Assembly: GCA_938084715.1 (NCBI GenBank)
Contig: CALKES010000001.1
Span: 19,326 to 83,325, forward strand
Direction of reading: 5' to 3'
DNA: 64,000 bases
Origin: Candidatus Bipolaricaulota bacterium
Lineage (GTDB): Bacteria; Bipolaricaulota; Bipolaricaulia; Bipolaricaulales; Bipolaricaulaceae
Under the pieces are notes generated by a model that saw nothing but the letters and a program-made list of their open reading frames with translations, had not been told where the DNA came from and made no database searches. Below, piece by piece: positions 17,754 through 26,267 of the stretch. The position numbers and the translations under genes were made by a program. Each line of letters opens with the position of its first letter. The stretch's first letter is position 1.

Positions 17754-18919
17754 GCGTTCGGCTCCTTCCCGCCGGACAAGTCTCGAACGAATTCCTCGAC
17801 GATCCGAGCCAACTCGGCCAGGCTATCCAGCCTGATCTCGGTCGGCCTATCCCGCTTTGAGTGGACCCAGCCCAGATCCAGCACCCAGAACCTGTTTGCT
17901 CGGATAAAGGAGACCGCCTTCCAACGGGAGCGCGGGGAACGGAACGAGAGGTGGTCTGAGGGGTAAAGCCACGTCCGGCGCGCTCCGAGGGCCTGGGCAG
18001 CAGCAGTCCTCAGGAGCCGCTCCCTCAGTTGCCGGGTGCCTGAGATGAACACCCGGCGGCCCCGTCCCACGCAGTCGAAGTTGATCGCATAGGCATGCTC
18101 TGGATCCACCTCTACACCCGGGATGCCCCCCCCTCCTCGTCCAAGGTGCCGCTTGACCCACGCCCGCGACCCCAGCAGCCCCTGCTCCTCGTAGTTGAAG
18201 AACACGGGAATGATATGGACGTCCGACGTGTGGCCGAACTGCCTCAGACACTCCAGCACTGCAAACACGCCTGAGGCGTTGTCGTCCGCGCCTGGCGAGC
18301 GGTTTGTCCCAAGAACGGCAAAGAACAGGAGTCCGAGAACCCCTGCCGCCCCCACAAGCCCCGCCGTGGGGTGCACAGTTGCGAGGAGGAGAGGAACCAC
18401 CCCCATCACCGCAGCCCCCCGGAGCCCAGCGCCCACCGGGGATCCTGAAAGCGGAAACGGCACCCCCGTCGAGTCGTAGTGCGCGCACAGGATCACGGTT
18501 GGCTGGGGACCGCGGTCAGAAGGCCCCCCGCCCGTACCCGCGGGGCTCCCGGAAGCGCGGGGTGACTCCGGAGTTCTGCGCACTCCGTAGACAGCGGCCG
18601 GCGTTCGCGAGCGCGCGCCTTGCCAGACCCTGTACAGGACCCCGCCAAGCGGCAGGACGAGAACCCCGAGGAAGGGATCCCTCAAGAAGACGGAAAGGGC
18701 AACCCAGCAGGCAGCGAACACGGTGAGCCGCCACCAGGAGAACGCGAACACCGGACCTTCGATCGCCGTGAACCCGGCTCGCTCCAGGTGCTCCTTCAGC
18801 AGAGCTCCAGCGTCGCGGTTGGTCTTCGTCCCCGCCAGCCGCCCATGACGACAGAAGCGCTCGAACTCCTCGCGACTCAGCTGCGGCCCCGTCACGAGCT
18901 CCACCCTCCTGCCGGACAC
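17750..18919 (-). CDS. M28-family zinc aminopeptidase with membrane segments
   Basis: The product is 389 aa. Zinc-ligand motifs of the M28 fold are visible: AHYDSTG (first His/Asp), SPGADDNASGVFAVLE (bridging Asp), FNYEEQGLLGS (Glu-Glu pair) and a late SDHLSF (His). Two hydrophobic segments near residues 66-98 and a longer one near residues 185-225, inserted between the first and second metal motifs, suggest a membrane-bound enzyme. Whole codons look less GC-rich than in neighbouring genes. The GTG at 18919 is chosen; a second GTG nine bases after AGGAGG (giving a start at VTGPQLS) is possible. Confidence 0.8.
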   Translation of the reverse strand: MSGRRVELVTGPQLSREEFERFCRHGRLAGTKTNRDAGALLKEHLERAGFTAIEGPVFAFSWWRLTVFAACWVALSVFLRDPFLGVLVLPLGGVLYRVWQGARSRTPAAVYGVRRTPESPRASGSPAGTGGGPSDRGPQPTVILCAHYDSTGVPFPLSGSPVGAGLRGAAVMGVVPLLLATVHPTAGLVGAAGVLGLLFFAVLGTNRSPGADDNASGVFAVLECLRQFGHTSDVHIIPVFFNYEEQGLLGSRAWVKRHLGRGGGGIPGVEVDPEHAYAINFDCVGRGRRVFISGTRQLRERLLRTAAAQALGARRTWLYPSDHLSFRSPRSRWKAVSFIRANRFWVLDLGWVHSKRDRPTEIRLDSLAELARIVEEFVRDLSGGKEPNA

Positions 18920-18991
18920 CCCAGCTTATCCCGCAAGGAGCATGGAGGACGAAGGGCGATCTTGAGAAGGCCTACGGGAACCCATGAAGAG

Positions 18992-19020
18992 CGTTAAGTT
19001 CGAGGTTCAAGCAGGGTCAA
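18992..19020 (-). promoter_or_regulatory. Candidate promoter for the M28 peptidase gene
   Basis: On the minus strand, TTGACC (19020-19015) is spaced 17 nt from TTAACG (18997-18992). The -35 is good and the -10 poor. A start near 18985 would give a leader of about 65 nt. Confidence 0.35.
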
Positions 19021-19096
19021 TTGAGGTGTCCAGCCCCCACGGGACCCCCCCACCATGCCTCAAGGGGTGTTCTCTGGCCCGTTCAGGCACGCTGCA

Positions 19097-19172
19097 TGGT
19101 GGAGATGAGCGGAGTCGAACCGCCGGCCTCCGCGTTGCGAACGCGGCGCTCTCCCAACTGAGCTACATCCCC
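19097..19172 (-). tRNA. tRNA-Ala (anticodon CGC)
   Basis: A complete cloverleaf is seen on the minus strand, 76 nt including an encoded CCA (19099-19097). The acceptor GGGGATG pairs with CATCTCC (one G-T). The anticodon stem CCGCG/CGCGG encloses TTCGCAA, giving anticodon CGC, which reads GCG codons. The T arm is GGCGGTTCGACTCCGC-type. It is the last gene of the six-tRNA run. Confidence 0.95.
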
Positions 19173-19175
19173 AAG

Positions 19176-19249
19176 TGGCGGCGCAGGGAATCGAACCCTG
19201 AACCTCGCGGTTATGGGCCGCGCGCTCTTGCCGGTTGAGCTACACCGCC
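19176..19249 (-). tRNA. tRNA-Met (anticodon CAT, elongator type)
   Basis: The gene is 74 nt with no encoded CCA. The acceptor GGCGGTG pairs with CGCCGCC, including a normal G1-C72 pair, so it is not an initiator. The anticodon loop is CCCATAA. A CAT anticodon could also belong to a lysidine-modified tRNA-Ile; identity elements were not examined in enough detail to exclude that. It is 3 nt from tRNA-Ala and 2 nt from the initiator gene. Confidence 0.9.
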
Positions 19250-19251
19250 GC

Positions 19252-19328
19252 TGGTTGCGGGGGCTGGACTTGAACCAGCAACCTCCGGGTTATGAGCCCG
19301 GCGAGCTGCCTAATTGCTCCACCCCGCT
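19252..19328 (-). tRNA. Initiator tRNA-fMet (anticodon CAT)
   Basis: The gene is 77 nt with encoded CCA. Initiator hallmarks are three G-C pairs at the foot of the anticodon stem (GGG/CCC around CTCATAA), the TGGAGCA D-arm start, and no Watson-Crick pair at 1-72. Here position 1 is A and position 72 is A, rather than the C1-A72 of E. coli. Positions 2-7 GCGGGG pair perfectly with CCCCGC. Confidence 0.95.
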
Positions 19329-19330
19329 CA

Positions 19331-19415
19331 TGCCGAGGGCGGGAGTTGAACCCGCACGAGCCCAAGGCCCCAGGGATTTTAAGTCCCCTGCGTCTTCCAG
19401 TTTCGCCACCTCGGC
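19331..19415 (-). tRNA. tRNA-Leu (anticodon TAA)
   Basis: The gene is 85 nt with a long variable arm, as expected for leucine. The acceptor GCCGAGG pairs with CCTCGGC and the discriminator is A. The anticodon loop CTTAAAA gives TAA, reading TTA and TTG, codons that must be rare in this GC-rich genome. CCA is not encoded. Confidence 0.95.
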
Positions 19416-19419
19416 GGCC

Positions 19420-19495
19420 TGGAGCGGGAAACGGGGATCGAACCCGCGCCCTCCACCTTGGCAAGGTGGCGCTCTACCAGCTGAGCTATTCCCGC
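19420..19495 (-). tRNA. tRNA-Gly (anticodon GCC)
   Basis: The gene is 76 nt including encoded CCA (19422-19420). The acceptor GCGGGAA pairs with TTCCCGC and the discriminator is T. The anticodon stem CCACC/GGTGG encloses TTGCCAA, giving anticodon GCC for GGC and GGT codons. A TATAAT box lies 12 nt upstream. Confidence 0.95.
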
Positions 19496-19506
19496 TTGGC
19501 CCTTCG

Positions 19507-19512
19507 ATTATA
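19507..19512 (-). promoter_or_regulatory. Perfect -10 box (TATAAT) inside the tRNA run
   Basis: TATAAT on the minus strand at 19512-19507, 12 nt upstream of tRNA-Gly, is well placed to start transcription at the tRNA 5' end region. The matching -35 area is GC-rich (CTGGCC) and poor. It may be a second promoter for the last five tRNAs, or simply an AT-rich processing spacer. Confidence 0.4.
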
Positions 19513-19538
19513 CGGGCGGCCGCCCCTCCGGCCAGGGG

Positions 19539-19620
19539 TGCGAAGGGCGGGACTCGAACCCGCACGCCTTACGGCACTGGCTCCTAAGGCCAGCGCGTCT
19601 GCCAGTTCCGCCACCTTCGC
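19539..19620 (-). tRNA. tRNA-Leu (anticodon TAG)
   Basis: The gene is 82 nt with the long variable arm of class II tRNAs. The acceptor GCGAAGG pairs with CCTTCGC and the discriminator is A. The anticodon loop CTTAGGA gives TAG, reading CTN codons. CCA is not encoded. It is the first tRNA of the run, directly after a strong promoter. Confidence 0.95.
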
Positions 19621-19628
19621 CTGCCCCG

Positions 19629-19657
19629 GTTGTAGCGCCCCCCTGAGACAAGGTCAA
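19629..19657 (-). promoter_or_regulatory. Promoter of the six-tRNA operon
   Basis: TTGACC (19657-19652) and TACAAC (19634-19629) on the minus strand are spaced exactly 17 nt. The predicted start is near 19622, at the 5' end of tRNA-Leu(TAG). The -35 overlaps the stop codon of the upstream PPC gene. Confidence 0.65.
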
Positions 19658-20073
19658 GCCTCGCGCACTTCGGGGTAGAGGCCGAGGAGACCGCTGGGGT
19701 CCCGCCGCCGGACGAGGCGGACGCCCGGGAGGCGGAGGAACACGATCTCCGCCGTGTTGTGGACCGTGGCGGAGAGGAGATGGCCCCCGATCGCCGCACC
19801 CCCCTCCCTTGCGGCCACGACGTGGGCGTGGAGAACGGGCTTCCCCCCCTCCTCCCCCAGGTTCCCCTGGAGGGAGAGGAGCTCCACGGGCTCCCCTACC
19901 CGCTCCTCCACGTACTTTTTCCCGTCCCAGTACCCAAGAACGAGGTCGCGGACCATCCCGATCCCGGCCACGAGCCCGAGCGACCCCCACTCCGGGCGGA
20001 GGAGGACCTCGGGAAGCCGTTCGCCATCTTGGCACCGGACCACCACCACGGAACCCGTCTCGACCTTGAGCAC
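19654..20073 (-). CDS. PPC/DUF296-domain protein
   Basis: The product is 139 aa from a GTG preceded by AGGAGG. The whole chain is one PPC (DUF296) domain, the trimeric fold first named in plant AT-hook proteins. The bacterial signature H-A-H-x-x-x-x (here PVLHAHVVAAREGGAAIGGHL) carries metal-type histidines, and strands such as VELLSLQGNL precede it. There is no AT-hook, so DNA binding is not supported. Bacterial members have no firm function. It is divergent from nth. Confidence 0.82.
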   Translation of the reverse strand: MLKVETGSVVVVRCQDGERLPEVLLRPEWGSLGLVAGIGMVRDLVLGYWDGKKYVEERVGEPVELLSLQGNLGEEGGKPVLHAHVVAAREGGAAIGGHLLSATVHNTAEIVFLRLPGVRLVRRRDPSGLLGLYPEVREA

Positions 20074-20085
20074 CGTATCCTCCTC

Positions 20086-20113
20086 TTGCGGGGGAGGCCC
20101 GGCCCCCTATCCT
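20086..20113 (+). promoter_or_regulatory. Candidate promoter for nth
   Basis: TTGCGG (20086-20091) and TATCCT (20108-20113) are spaced 16 nt. Transcription would start near 20120, only a few bases before the GTG at 20122, so a leaderless message is possible. This would agree with the lack of a clear ribosome binding site. Confidence 0.35.
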
Positions 20114-20121
20114 TCCCGGCC

Positions 20122-20802
20122 GTGAACCCCCGGGAGCGGATGGCGGCCGTGGCGCGGCTCCTCCAGGACCGCTACGGTTCGCTCCGGGCCCGGAGCGCCG
20201 AGCCCCCCCTGGATCTCCTCATCCGGACCATTCTTTCCCAGCACACCTCGGACCGCAACCGGGACCTCGCCTACGCCCGGCTCCGGGAGGCCTTCCCCTC
20301 CTGGGAAGCCGCCCTCGCCGCGCCACGGGACAGGCTTGCGGAGGCGATCCGAGGGGCGGGGCTCCACCGCCAGCGGGCCGCCCGGATCCAGGAGGTCCTG
20401 TGCCGGATTCGGGACGAGCGGGGGGAGCTGTCCCTCGACTTCCTCGGGAAACTCCCCGACGGGAAGGCCGCGGAGTGGCTCCTCTCCCTCCCCGGGGTGG
20501 GGAAGAAGACGGCCTACGTGGTCCTCCTCTTCGGGTTCGGTCGGCCCTTCTTCCCGGTGGACACCCACATCGCCCGGGTGGCCCAGCGGCTGGGCCTGTG
20601 GGACGGGAGGGGGGATCCCCACGACGCCCTCGGCCCCCTCGTCCCCCGGGGGGCGGAGCTTTCGCTCCACCTCCAGCTCATCCGGCTGGGGCGGGGGGTC
20701 TGCCGGCCCCGGGGGCCCCGGTGCTCCGACTGCCCCCTCCTCCCCCTCTGCCCGACTGGCTCCCGCCGCGTAGAATCCCGACCTCGCAAGGAGGAACGAT
20801 GA
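20122..20802 (+). CDS. nth: Endonuclease III
   Basis: The product is 226 aa from a GTG. It is a bifunctional DNA glycosylase and AP lyase for oxidised pyrimidines in base-excision repair. The helix-hairpin-helix motif LPGVGKKTA carries the catalytic lysine (K129), and the catalytic aspartate is D147 in FPVDTHIARV. The iron-sulfur loop C-x6-C-x2-C-x5-C is intact (CRPRGPRCSDCPLLPLC). Compared with E. coli Nth (211 aa) it has about 15 extra residues, mostly the C-terminal tail. It overlaps the HD-domain gene by ATGA. Confidence 0.93.
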   Translation: MNPRERMAAVARLLQDRYGSLRARSAEPPLDLLIRTILSQHTSDRNRDLAYARLREAFPSWEAALAAPRDRLAEAIRGAGLHRQRAARIQEVLCRIRDERGELSLDFLGKLPDGKAAEWLLSLPGVGKKTAYVVLLFGFGRPFFPVDTHIARVAQRLGLWDGRGDPHDALGPLVPRGAELSLHLQLIRLGRGVCRPRGPRCSDCPLLPLCPTGSRRVESRPRKEER

Positions 20803-21341
20803 CCCGAGCCGAAGCCCTGGCCCTCGTCCAGGAGCGGGTGAAGACGAAGAACCTCGTGAAGCACATGCTCGCCGTGGAGGCGGGGATGCGGGCCCTCGCC
20901 CCCCGGTTCGGGGGCGACCCCGAGCGGTGGGCCCTCGCCGGGCTCGTCCACGACCTCGACTACGAGGAGACGAAGGACCGCCCCGACCTCCACGGCCATC
21001 GGACGGTGGAGCTCCTCCGCGCCCGGGGGGTGGAGGAGGAGATCCTGGAGGCGATCCTCGCCCACGCCGGGCACAAGGAGCCCGCGACCCCGATGGAGAT
21101 CGCCCTCACCGCGGTGGACCCCTTGACCGGGCTCATCGTCGCCACCGCCCTCGTCCTCCCCGAGCGGCTCGCCGGCCTCACCCCCCACAACGTCCTCAAC
21201 CGCTACCGGGAGAAGGGGTTCGCCCGCTCGGCCTCCCGGGAGGGGATCGCCCTGGGGACGCGGCTTGGCCTCACCCTCGAGGAGTTCGTGGGGGTCGTCC
21301 TTTCCGCCATGCAGGGGATCCGCACCGACCTCGGGCTGTGA
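20799..21341 (+). CDS. HD-domain hydrolase (predicted)
   Basis: The product is 180 aa. The HD signature is seen as H22 (VKHMLAVEAGM), the H51-D52 pair in GLVHDLDYE and a later AHAGHK. This small family is annotated only as HDIG/HD-superfamily hydrolase, with a presumed phosphatase or phosphodiesterase activity. A good ribosome binding site, AAGGAGG, lies upstream inside the end of nth, and the ATGA overlap implies coupling to it. No substrate can be named. Confidence 0.8.
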   Translation: MTRAEALALVQERVKTKNLVKHMLAVEAGMRALAPRFGGDPERWALAGLVHDLDYEETKDRPDLHGHRTVELLRARGVEEEILEAILAHAGHKEPATPMEIALTAVDPLTGLIVATALVLPERLAGLTPHNVLNRYREKGFARSASREGIALGTRLGLTLEEFVGVVLSAMQGIRTDLGL

Positions 21342-21356
21342 GGGCCGGCCTCAGCG

Positions 21357-21735
21357 TCAGCTGACCTCGGACACCCCTGGAAGGGAGAGGAGCCCTTCGG
21401 CAAGCTGGGTGGCCTTCACCTCGCCCGTGCTCCGCACGTGGAACGTGAGATAGGCGCGGTCCTCTTCCCGGTCGAGCCGGACATCGACCGCAAGGACCCG
21501 CTGCCCTGCCTGGGAGAACAGCCCCCGGCACGCCTCCTCGGCGGGCCGCGCCTCGGTACCCTGGACGCAGACGGCCACGGTGTGGTAGGAGTGAGCAGGG
21601 ATGCGGCGCTCGAGCCGGTTCAGGCCCAACAGGACGAGCAGCGCCCCGACCGCGCAGCTCCCGCTCCAACCCAATGGCCCCGCCCACCGCTGCTGCGAGC
21701 AGGACCCGAGCCAGAAGCTCTAGCGTCTCCCCGAC
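21357..21735 (-). pseudogene. mgtC/sapB remnant (internal deletion and frameshift)
   Basis: Reading minus strand from 21735, one frame gives VGETLELLARVLLAAAVGGAIGLERELRG-like sequence, the first helix and GLERE motif of MgtC/SapB membrane proteins, but with no ATG, GTG or TTG in front. Around 21650 the homology jumps to another frame that gives the last helix (AVGALLVLLGLNRLERRI) and the C-terminal ACT-like domain ending LPGVSEVS. The middle helices of MgtC are absent. So the gene has lost its start, about half of its membrane part and its frame. The intact C-terminal frame could be read from a TTG as a 105-aa protein, but nothing supports this. Confidence 0.75.
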
Positions 21736-21743
21736 CGCCGGCC

Positions 21744-22919
<1,176 letters not shown>

Positions 22920-22936
22920 CTCTCCTCCTCAAGGCC

Positions 22937-22965
22937 AGCTTACCGATCTACCCTCGCCCGTTCAA
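22937..22965 (-). promoter_or_regulatory. Promoter of kbl
   Basis: TTGAAC (22965-22960) is separated by 17 nt from TAAGCT (22942-22937) on the minus strand. A start near 22930 gives a leader of about 10 nt before the ATG at 22919. On the plus strand a TAGAAT box (22977-22982) lies close by and would suit the divergent tdh gene, though its -35 is poor. The 90-bp gap is therefore a shared divergent control region. Confidence 0.5.
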
Positions 22966-23009
22966 ACGGGGACGGGTAGAATGCGGGCTAGATCCGTTAG
23001 GGAGGAGCG

Positions 23010-23984
23010 ATGCGCATTCTCATCACGGGAGCCACAGGGCAGATCGGATCGGAGCTCACGCTGGAGCTACGGAAGCGCTACGGGGGGGACCAGGTGATCG
23101 CCGCTGGACACCGGAAGCCCGCCTCGGAGGAGCTCCTCGCCTCCGGGCCGTTTGTCGCCCTCGACGTGGCGGATCGGAACGCCTTCGGCCAGGTTCTCCG
23201 GGAGCACCGGATCGAGGTCGTCTACCACCTCGCCGCGGTCCTCTCCGCCTCAGGGGAGCAGAACCCCCAGCGGGCGTGGGAGGTGAACGTTCTCGGCCTC
23301 TACCACCTCCTGGAACTCGCTCGGGAACTGGGAATCCGCCAGATCTTCCATCCCAGTTCCATTGCCGTCTTTGGCCCCAAGACCCCCCGGGATCGGACGC
23401 CCCAGGACACCGTCCTCTCCCCGACCACGATGTACGGGGTGACCAAGGTCACGGGGGAGCTCCTCGGGGAGTACTACGCCCGCCGATACGGGGTCGACAT
23501 CCGCGGACTCCGGTACCCGGGAATCATCAGCAGTGTCACCCCGCCGGGTGGGGGGACCACGGACTACGCGGTGGAGATGTTCTACTACGCGGTGGAGGGG
23601 AAGCCCTACACGTGCTTTGTGGGTCCGGAGACGGCGCTTCCGATGATGTACATGCCGGACTGCCTCCGGTCAGCTCTGGAGCTCATGGCCGCCCCGGCGG
23701 AGCGGCTGCGGGCGCGGACCTACAACATCACCGCGATGAGCTTCACCGCCGGCGAGCTCGCCGCCGAGATCCGCAGGCACGTCCCGGATTTCCGGGTCGA
23801 GTACAAGCCGGACTTCCGCCAGACAATTGCCGACTCCTGGCCCCGGTCGATCGATGACTCCCCGGCGCGGGAGGACTGGGGCTGGAAGCCCCGCTACGGC
23901 CTTGCGGAGATGGTGGAGGAGATGCTCCGGGCCCTCCGGGCCCGCCACGCCGCCGGGAAGCTCTACGCCGCCGAGGCGAGGTAG
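23010..23984 (+). CDS. tdh: L-threonine 3-dehydrogenase, SDR (epimerase-like) type
   Basis: The product is 324 aa with an extended short-chain dehydrogenase fold. GATGQIG (7-13) binds NAD, and the catalytic Y142-x3-K146 is in TTMYGVTK. The segments HPSSIAVFGP, LRYPGIISS and YTCFVGPETALPMMYMPD match the NAD-dependent threonine dehydrogenases of Thermoplasma and Flavobacterium rather than sugar epimerases. It oxidises threonine to 2-amino-3-ketobutyrate, the substrate of the divergently encoded Kbl. Its ATG follows GGGAGGAGCG. The end overlaps ridA (convergent) by 22 bp. Confidence 0.88.
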   Translation: MRILITGATGQIGSELTLELRKRYGGDQVIAAGHRKPASEELLASGPFVALDVADRNAFGQVLREHRIEVVYHLAAVLSASGEQNPQRAWEVNVLGLYHLLELARELGIRQIFHPSSIAVFGPKTPRDRTPQDTVLSPTTMYGVTKVTGELLGEYYARRYGVDIRGLRYPGIISSVTPPGGGTTDYAVEMFYYAVEGKPYTCFVGPETALPMMYMPDCLRSALELMAAPAERLRARTYNITAMSFTAGELAAEIRRHVPDFRVEYKPDFRQTIADSWPRSIDDSPAREDWGWKPRYGLAEMVEEMLRALRARHAAGKLYAAEAR

Positions 23985-24349
23985 GCCACGGCCTCGATCT
24001 CGATCCGGGCTTCCTTGGGAAGCCGCCGGACCTCGATGCAGGACCGGGCGGGGGGGTCGTGGGGGAAGAACTTCCCGTAGGCCGCGTTTATCGCCGGAAA
24101 GTCGGCCATGTCCGTGAGGAAGATCGTGACCTTGACGAGATCGGCCAGCGTCCCCCCCGCGGCCGCGAGGATCCGGGCGATGTTCTCCAGGCACAGCCGG
24201 GTCTGGTCCTCGATCGGCCCCTGAAGGAGCTCCCCGGAGGGGAGGGCCGGGAGCTGGCCGGAGACGAACAGAAGCGGGCCCGCCTGAACGGCGGGCGAGT
24301 AGGGGCCGAAGACCGCGGTCCCCGGGGGAACGACGGACCGGCGGGTCAT
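23963..24349 (-). CDS. ridA: RidA-family enamine/imine deaminase
   Basis: The product is 128 aa. RidA hydrolyses reactive 2-aminoacrylate and other enamines or imines made by PLP enzymes such as threonine dehydratase, sparing other PLP enzymes from damage. Signature parts are GPYSPAVQAGPLLFVSGQ, the strand-turn NIARILAAAGGTLADLVKVTIFLTDM and the late RSCIEVRRLPKEARIEIEA, which holds the Arg and Glu of the active site. The ATG overlaps the rplQ stop (ATGA), making it the last gene of the ribosomal super-operon. It also overlaps convergent tdh. Confidence 0.93.
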   Translation of the reverse strand: MTRRSVVPPGTAVFGPYSPAVQAGPLLFVSGQLPALPSGELLQGPIEDQTRLCLENIARILAAAGGTLADLVKVTIFLTDMADFPAINAAYGKFFPHDPPARSCIEVRRLPKEARIEIEAVAYLASAA

Positions 24350-24702
24350 CGGACCCAGGTCAGGCGGGCGGTCTCCGCCCCGTCCCCCTTCCGGGGGCCG
24401 AGCTTGAGGACCCGGGTGTAGCCCCCCTCCCGGTCCTTGTACTGGGGGCCGATCTCGGAGAAGAGCTTCGCCGTGGCCTCCTTGCTCCGGAGGACGGAGT
24501 ACGCCCGGCGCTGGGCGGCCTGGTCGCCCGCCCGGGCCCAGGTCACGAGCCGCTCCACCAGCGCCTGGGCCGCCTTCGCCCGGGCGGGGGTGGTGTCCAC
24601 CTTCCCGTACAGGATGAGGTCCCGGGCCTGGCCCGCCAGGACCGCCCGGCGGCGGTCGCCCGTCATGCTCAGCTTGGGAACTTTGCGGCGATGACGCATC
24701 AC
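24346..24702 (-). CDS. rplQ: Ribosomal protein L17 (bL17)
   Basis: The product is 118 aa. It begins MRHRRKVPKLSM; the usual L17 start is MRHRK-x-x-x-L. TGDRRRAVLAGQARDLILYGKVDTTPARAKAAQALVERL is the conserved core. It is a large-subunit protein near the peptide exit side. It overlaps rpoA by 4 nt (ATGA) and ridA similarly, keeping the classical alpha-operon end rpoA-rplQ. Confidence 0.97.
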   Translation of the reverse strand: MMRHRRKVPKLSMTGDRRRAVLAGQARDLILYGKVDTTPARAKAAQALVERLVTWARAGDQAAQRRAYSVLRSKEATAKLFSEIGPQYKDREGGYTRVLKLGPRKGDGAETARLTWVR

Positions 24703-25634
24703 GCCTCCTTCTCCGAACGCAGGGCGTAGCCCAGCTCCCGGAGCCGCTCCTCGAGCCGGGCCAGGGTCTTCTCTCCAAACCCGTGGATGTCGGAGATCTC
24801 CTCCCGGGTCTTGCCGAGGAGGTCCCCGAGGGTCACGACCCCCTCTTCCCGAAGGAGGTTGCAGGCCCGGACCTCGAACCCCAGTTCACTCAGCGGCTGA
24901 AGGAGCTCCTCGGACACCTCGGCCGCCGGGGCCTCGGCCTTCCCTCCCCCCGCCACACCCCCAAGGAGCTCCAGGTGCGTCCGGAGGACCTCCACGGCCT
25001 GCCCCACCGCCTCCACCGGGGAGATCGCCCCGTTCGTCCAGACGTCGAGGAGGAGCCGCTCGTAGCCGGAGCGTCCCCCGACCCGCGTCGGCTCCACCGT
25101 GAAATTGACCCGCTCGATCGGGGAAAAGTCCGCGTCCACCGGGATGAGGGAGACCGGGGCGTCTTCCCGCTTGTTCTCCTCCGCCGGCCGGAACCCCCGC
25201 CCCACCTCGACCTCCATCTCCATCTCGAGTTTCCCCTTCTTCTCCAGGGTGGCGATGAGGTGGTCGGGGTTGGCGATCTCGACCCCGGCGGGGGTCTCGA
25301 TGTCCCCGGCCCGCACCTCGCCGGGGCCGGTGGCGTTGAGGTACAGCCGGTGGAGGGCCTCGTCCCGGCACCGGATGGCCAAGCCCTTCAGGTTGAGGAT
25401 GATGTGGAGGACGTCCTCCCGAACCCCAGGGATCGTGTCGTACTCGTGAAAGCGGCCCGGGAAGAGGACCCGGACCACCGCCGCCCCGGGGATGGCCGAG
25501 AGGAGCACCCGCCGAAGGGCGTTGCCAAGCGTCGTCGCGTACCCCCGCTCCAGGGGGGCCACCACGAGCCGCCCGTACTGGGGCTCGACGGGCTCCACCC
25601 ACGTTGCCGTCTCCGGATAGACGAAGGGTATCAT
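24699..25634 (-). CDS. rpoA: RNA polymerase alpha subunit
   Basis: The product is 311 aa, starting at the ATG of MIPFVYPE one base after rpsD. An in-frame extension upstream lies inside rpsD and is rejected. The N-terminal domain has RGYATTLGNALRRVLLSAIPG, the dimerisation and assembly signature. The C-terminal domain (about 240-311) has the helix-hairpin-helix stretch DLLGKTREEISDIHGFGEKTLARLEERL, which binds UP elements and activators. A Gly/Ala-rich linker joins them. Length is close to the usual 310-330 aa. Confidence 0.97.
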   Translation of the reverse strand: MIPFVYPETATWVEPVEPQYGRLVVAPLERGYATTLGNALRRVLLSAIPGAAVVRVLFPGRFHEYDTIPGVREDVLHIILNLKGLAIRCRDEALHRLYLNATGPGEVRAGDIETPAGVEIANPDHLIATLEKKGKLEMEMEVEVGRGFRPAEENKREDAPVSLIPVDADFSPIERVNFTVEPTRVGGRSGYERLLLDVWTNGAISPVEAVGQAVEVLRTHLELLGGVAGGGKAEAPAAEVSEELLQPLSELGFEVRACNLLREEGVVTLGDLLGKTREEISDIHGFGEKTLARLEERLRELGYALRSEKEA

Positions 25635-25635
25635 G

Positions 25636-26259
25636 CTACCTCGAGTAGAACTCCACAATCAGGTCGGTCTTGATCGACTGCTCGATCTCGTCCACTGCCG
25701 GCTCGGCCGCCACCTGGATCCGCAAGCCCTCGAGATCCCGGGTGATCCAGCTCGGCACGGGGCGGCGCTCGGCGGCCTCCTTGATCAGGGGCCGGAGGCG
25801 GTCCCGGGACTGGGGCTTGACCTCGACGATATCCCCTTCGTCCAAGAGGTGGGACGGGATCGTGGCCCGCCGACCGTTCACGAGGAGGTGCCCGTGGCTC
25901 ACGAGCTGCCGGGCCTGGGCCCGGGAATGGGCGAACCCCGCCCGGTAGACCACGTTGTCGAGCCGCCGCTCGAGCGTCTTGAGGATCGCCTCCCCGGTGA
26001 CCCCCTTCCACTTCTTCCCCGCCTCCACGTACCGGCGGAACTGGGCCTCCCGGACCCCGTAGATCCGCTTGAGCTTTTGCTTCTCCCGGATGCGGAGGGC
26101 ATAGGGGGTGGCCCGGCGGCGGAACCTCCCGTGCTGGCCCGGGGCCTGGGGCCGCCTGGCGATCGGACACTGGGGGGAGTAGCACCGGTCCCCCCGCAGG
26201 AAGAGCTTCACCCCTTCCCGCCGACACAGTCTGCACTTCGGACCCACGTACCTGCCCAT
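25636..26259 (-). CDS. rpsD: Ribosomal protein S4 (uS4), zinc-binding form
   Basis: The product is 207 aa. The N-terminus keeps four cysteines in CRLC ... CYSPQC spacing (C9, C12, C26, C31), the zinc-containing form of S4. The S4 RNA-binding domain follows (RLDNVVYRAGFAHSRAQARQLVSHGHLLVNG). S4 starts assembly of the 30S body and helps unwind mRNA at the entry channel. It is 8 nt after rpsK and 1 nt before rpoA. Confidence 0.97.
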   Translation of the reverse strand: MGRYVGPKCRLCRREGVKLFLRGDRCYSPQCPIARRPQAPGQHGRFRRRATPYALRIREKQKLKRIYGVREAQFRRYVEAGKKWKGVTGEAILKTLERRLDNVVYRAGFAHSRAQARQLVSHGHLLVNGRRATIPSHLLDEGDIVEVKPQSRDRLRPLIKEAAERRPVPSWITRDLEGLRIQVAAEPAVDEIEQSIKTDLIVEFYSR

Positions 26260-26267
26260 CCTGCCTC

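Noticed and set aside
21357..21674. Intact 105-aa membrane protein read from a TTG
   Set aside because: It matches only the C-terminal part of MgtC and its remaining N-terminus lies in another frame, so a pseudogene explains it better.
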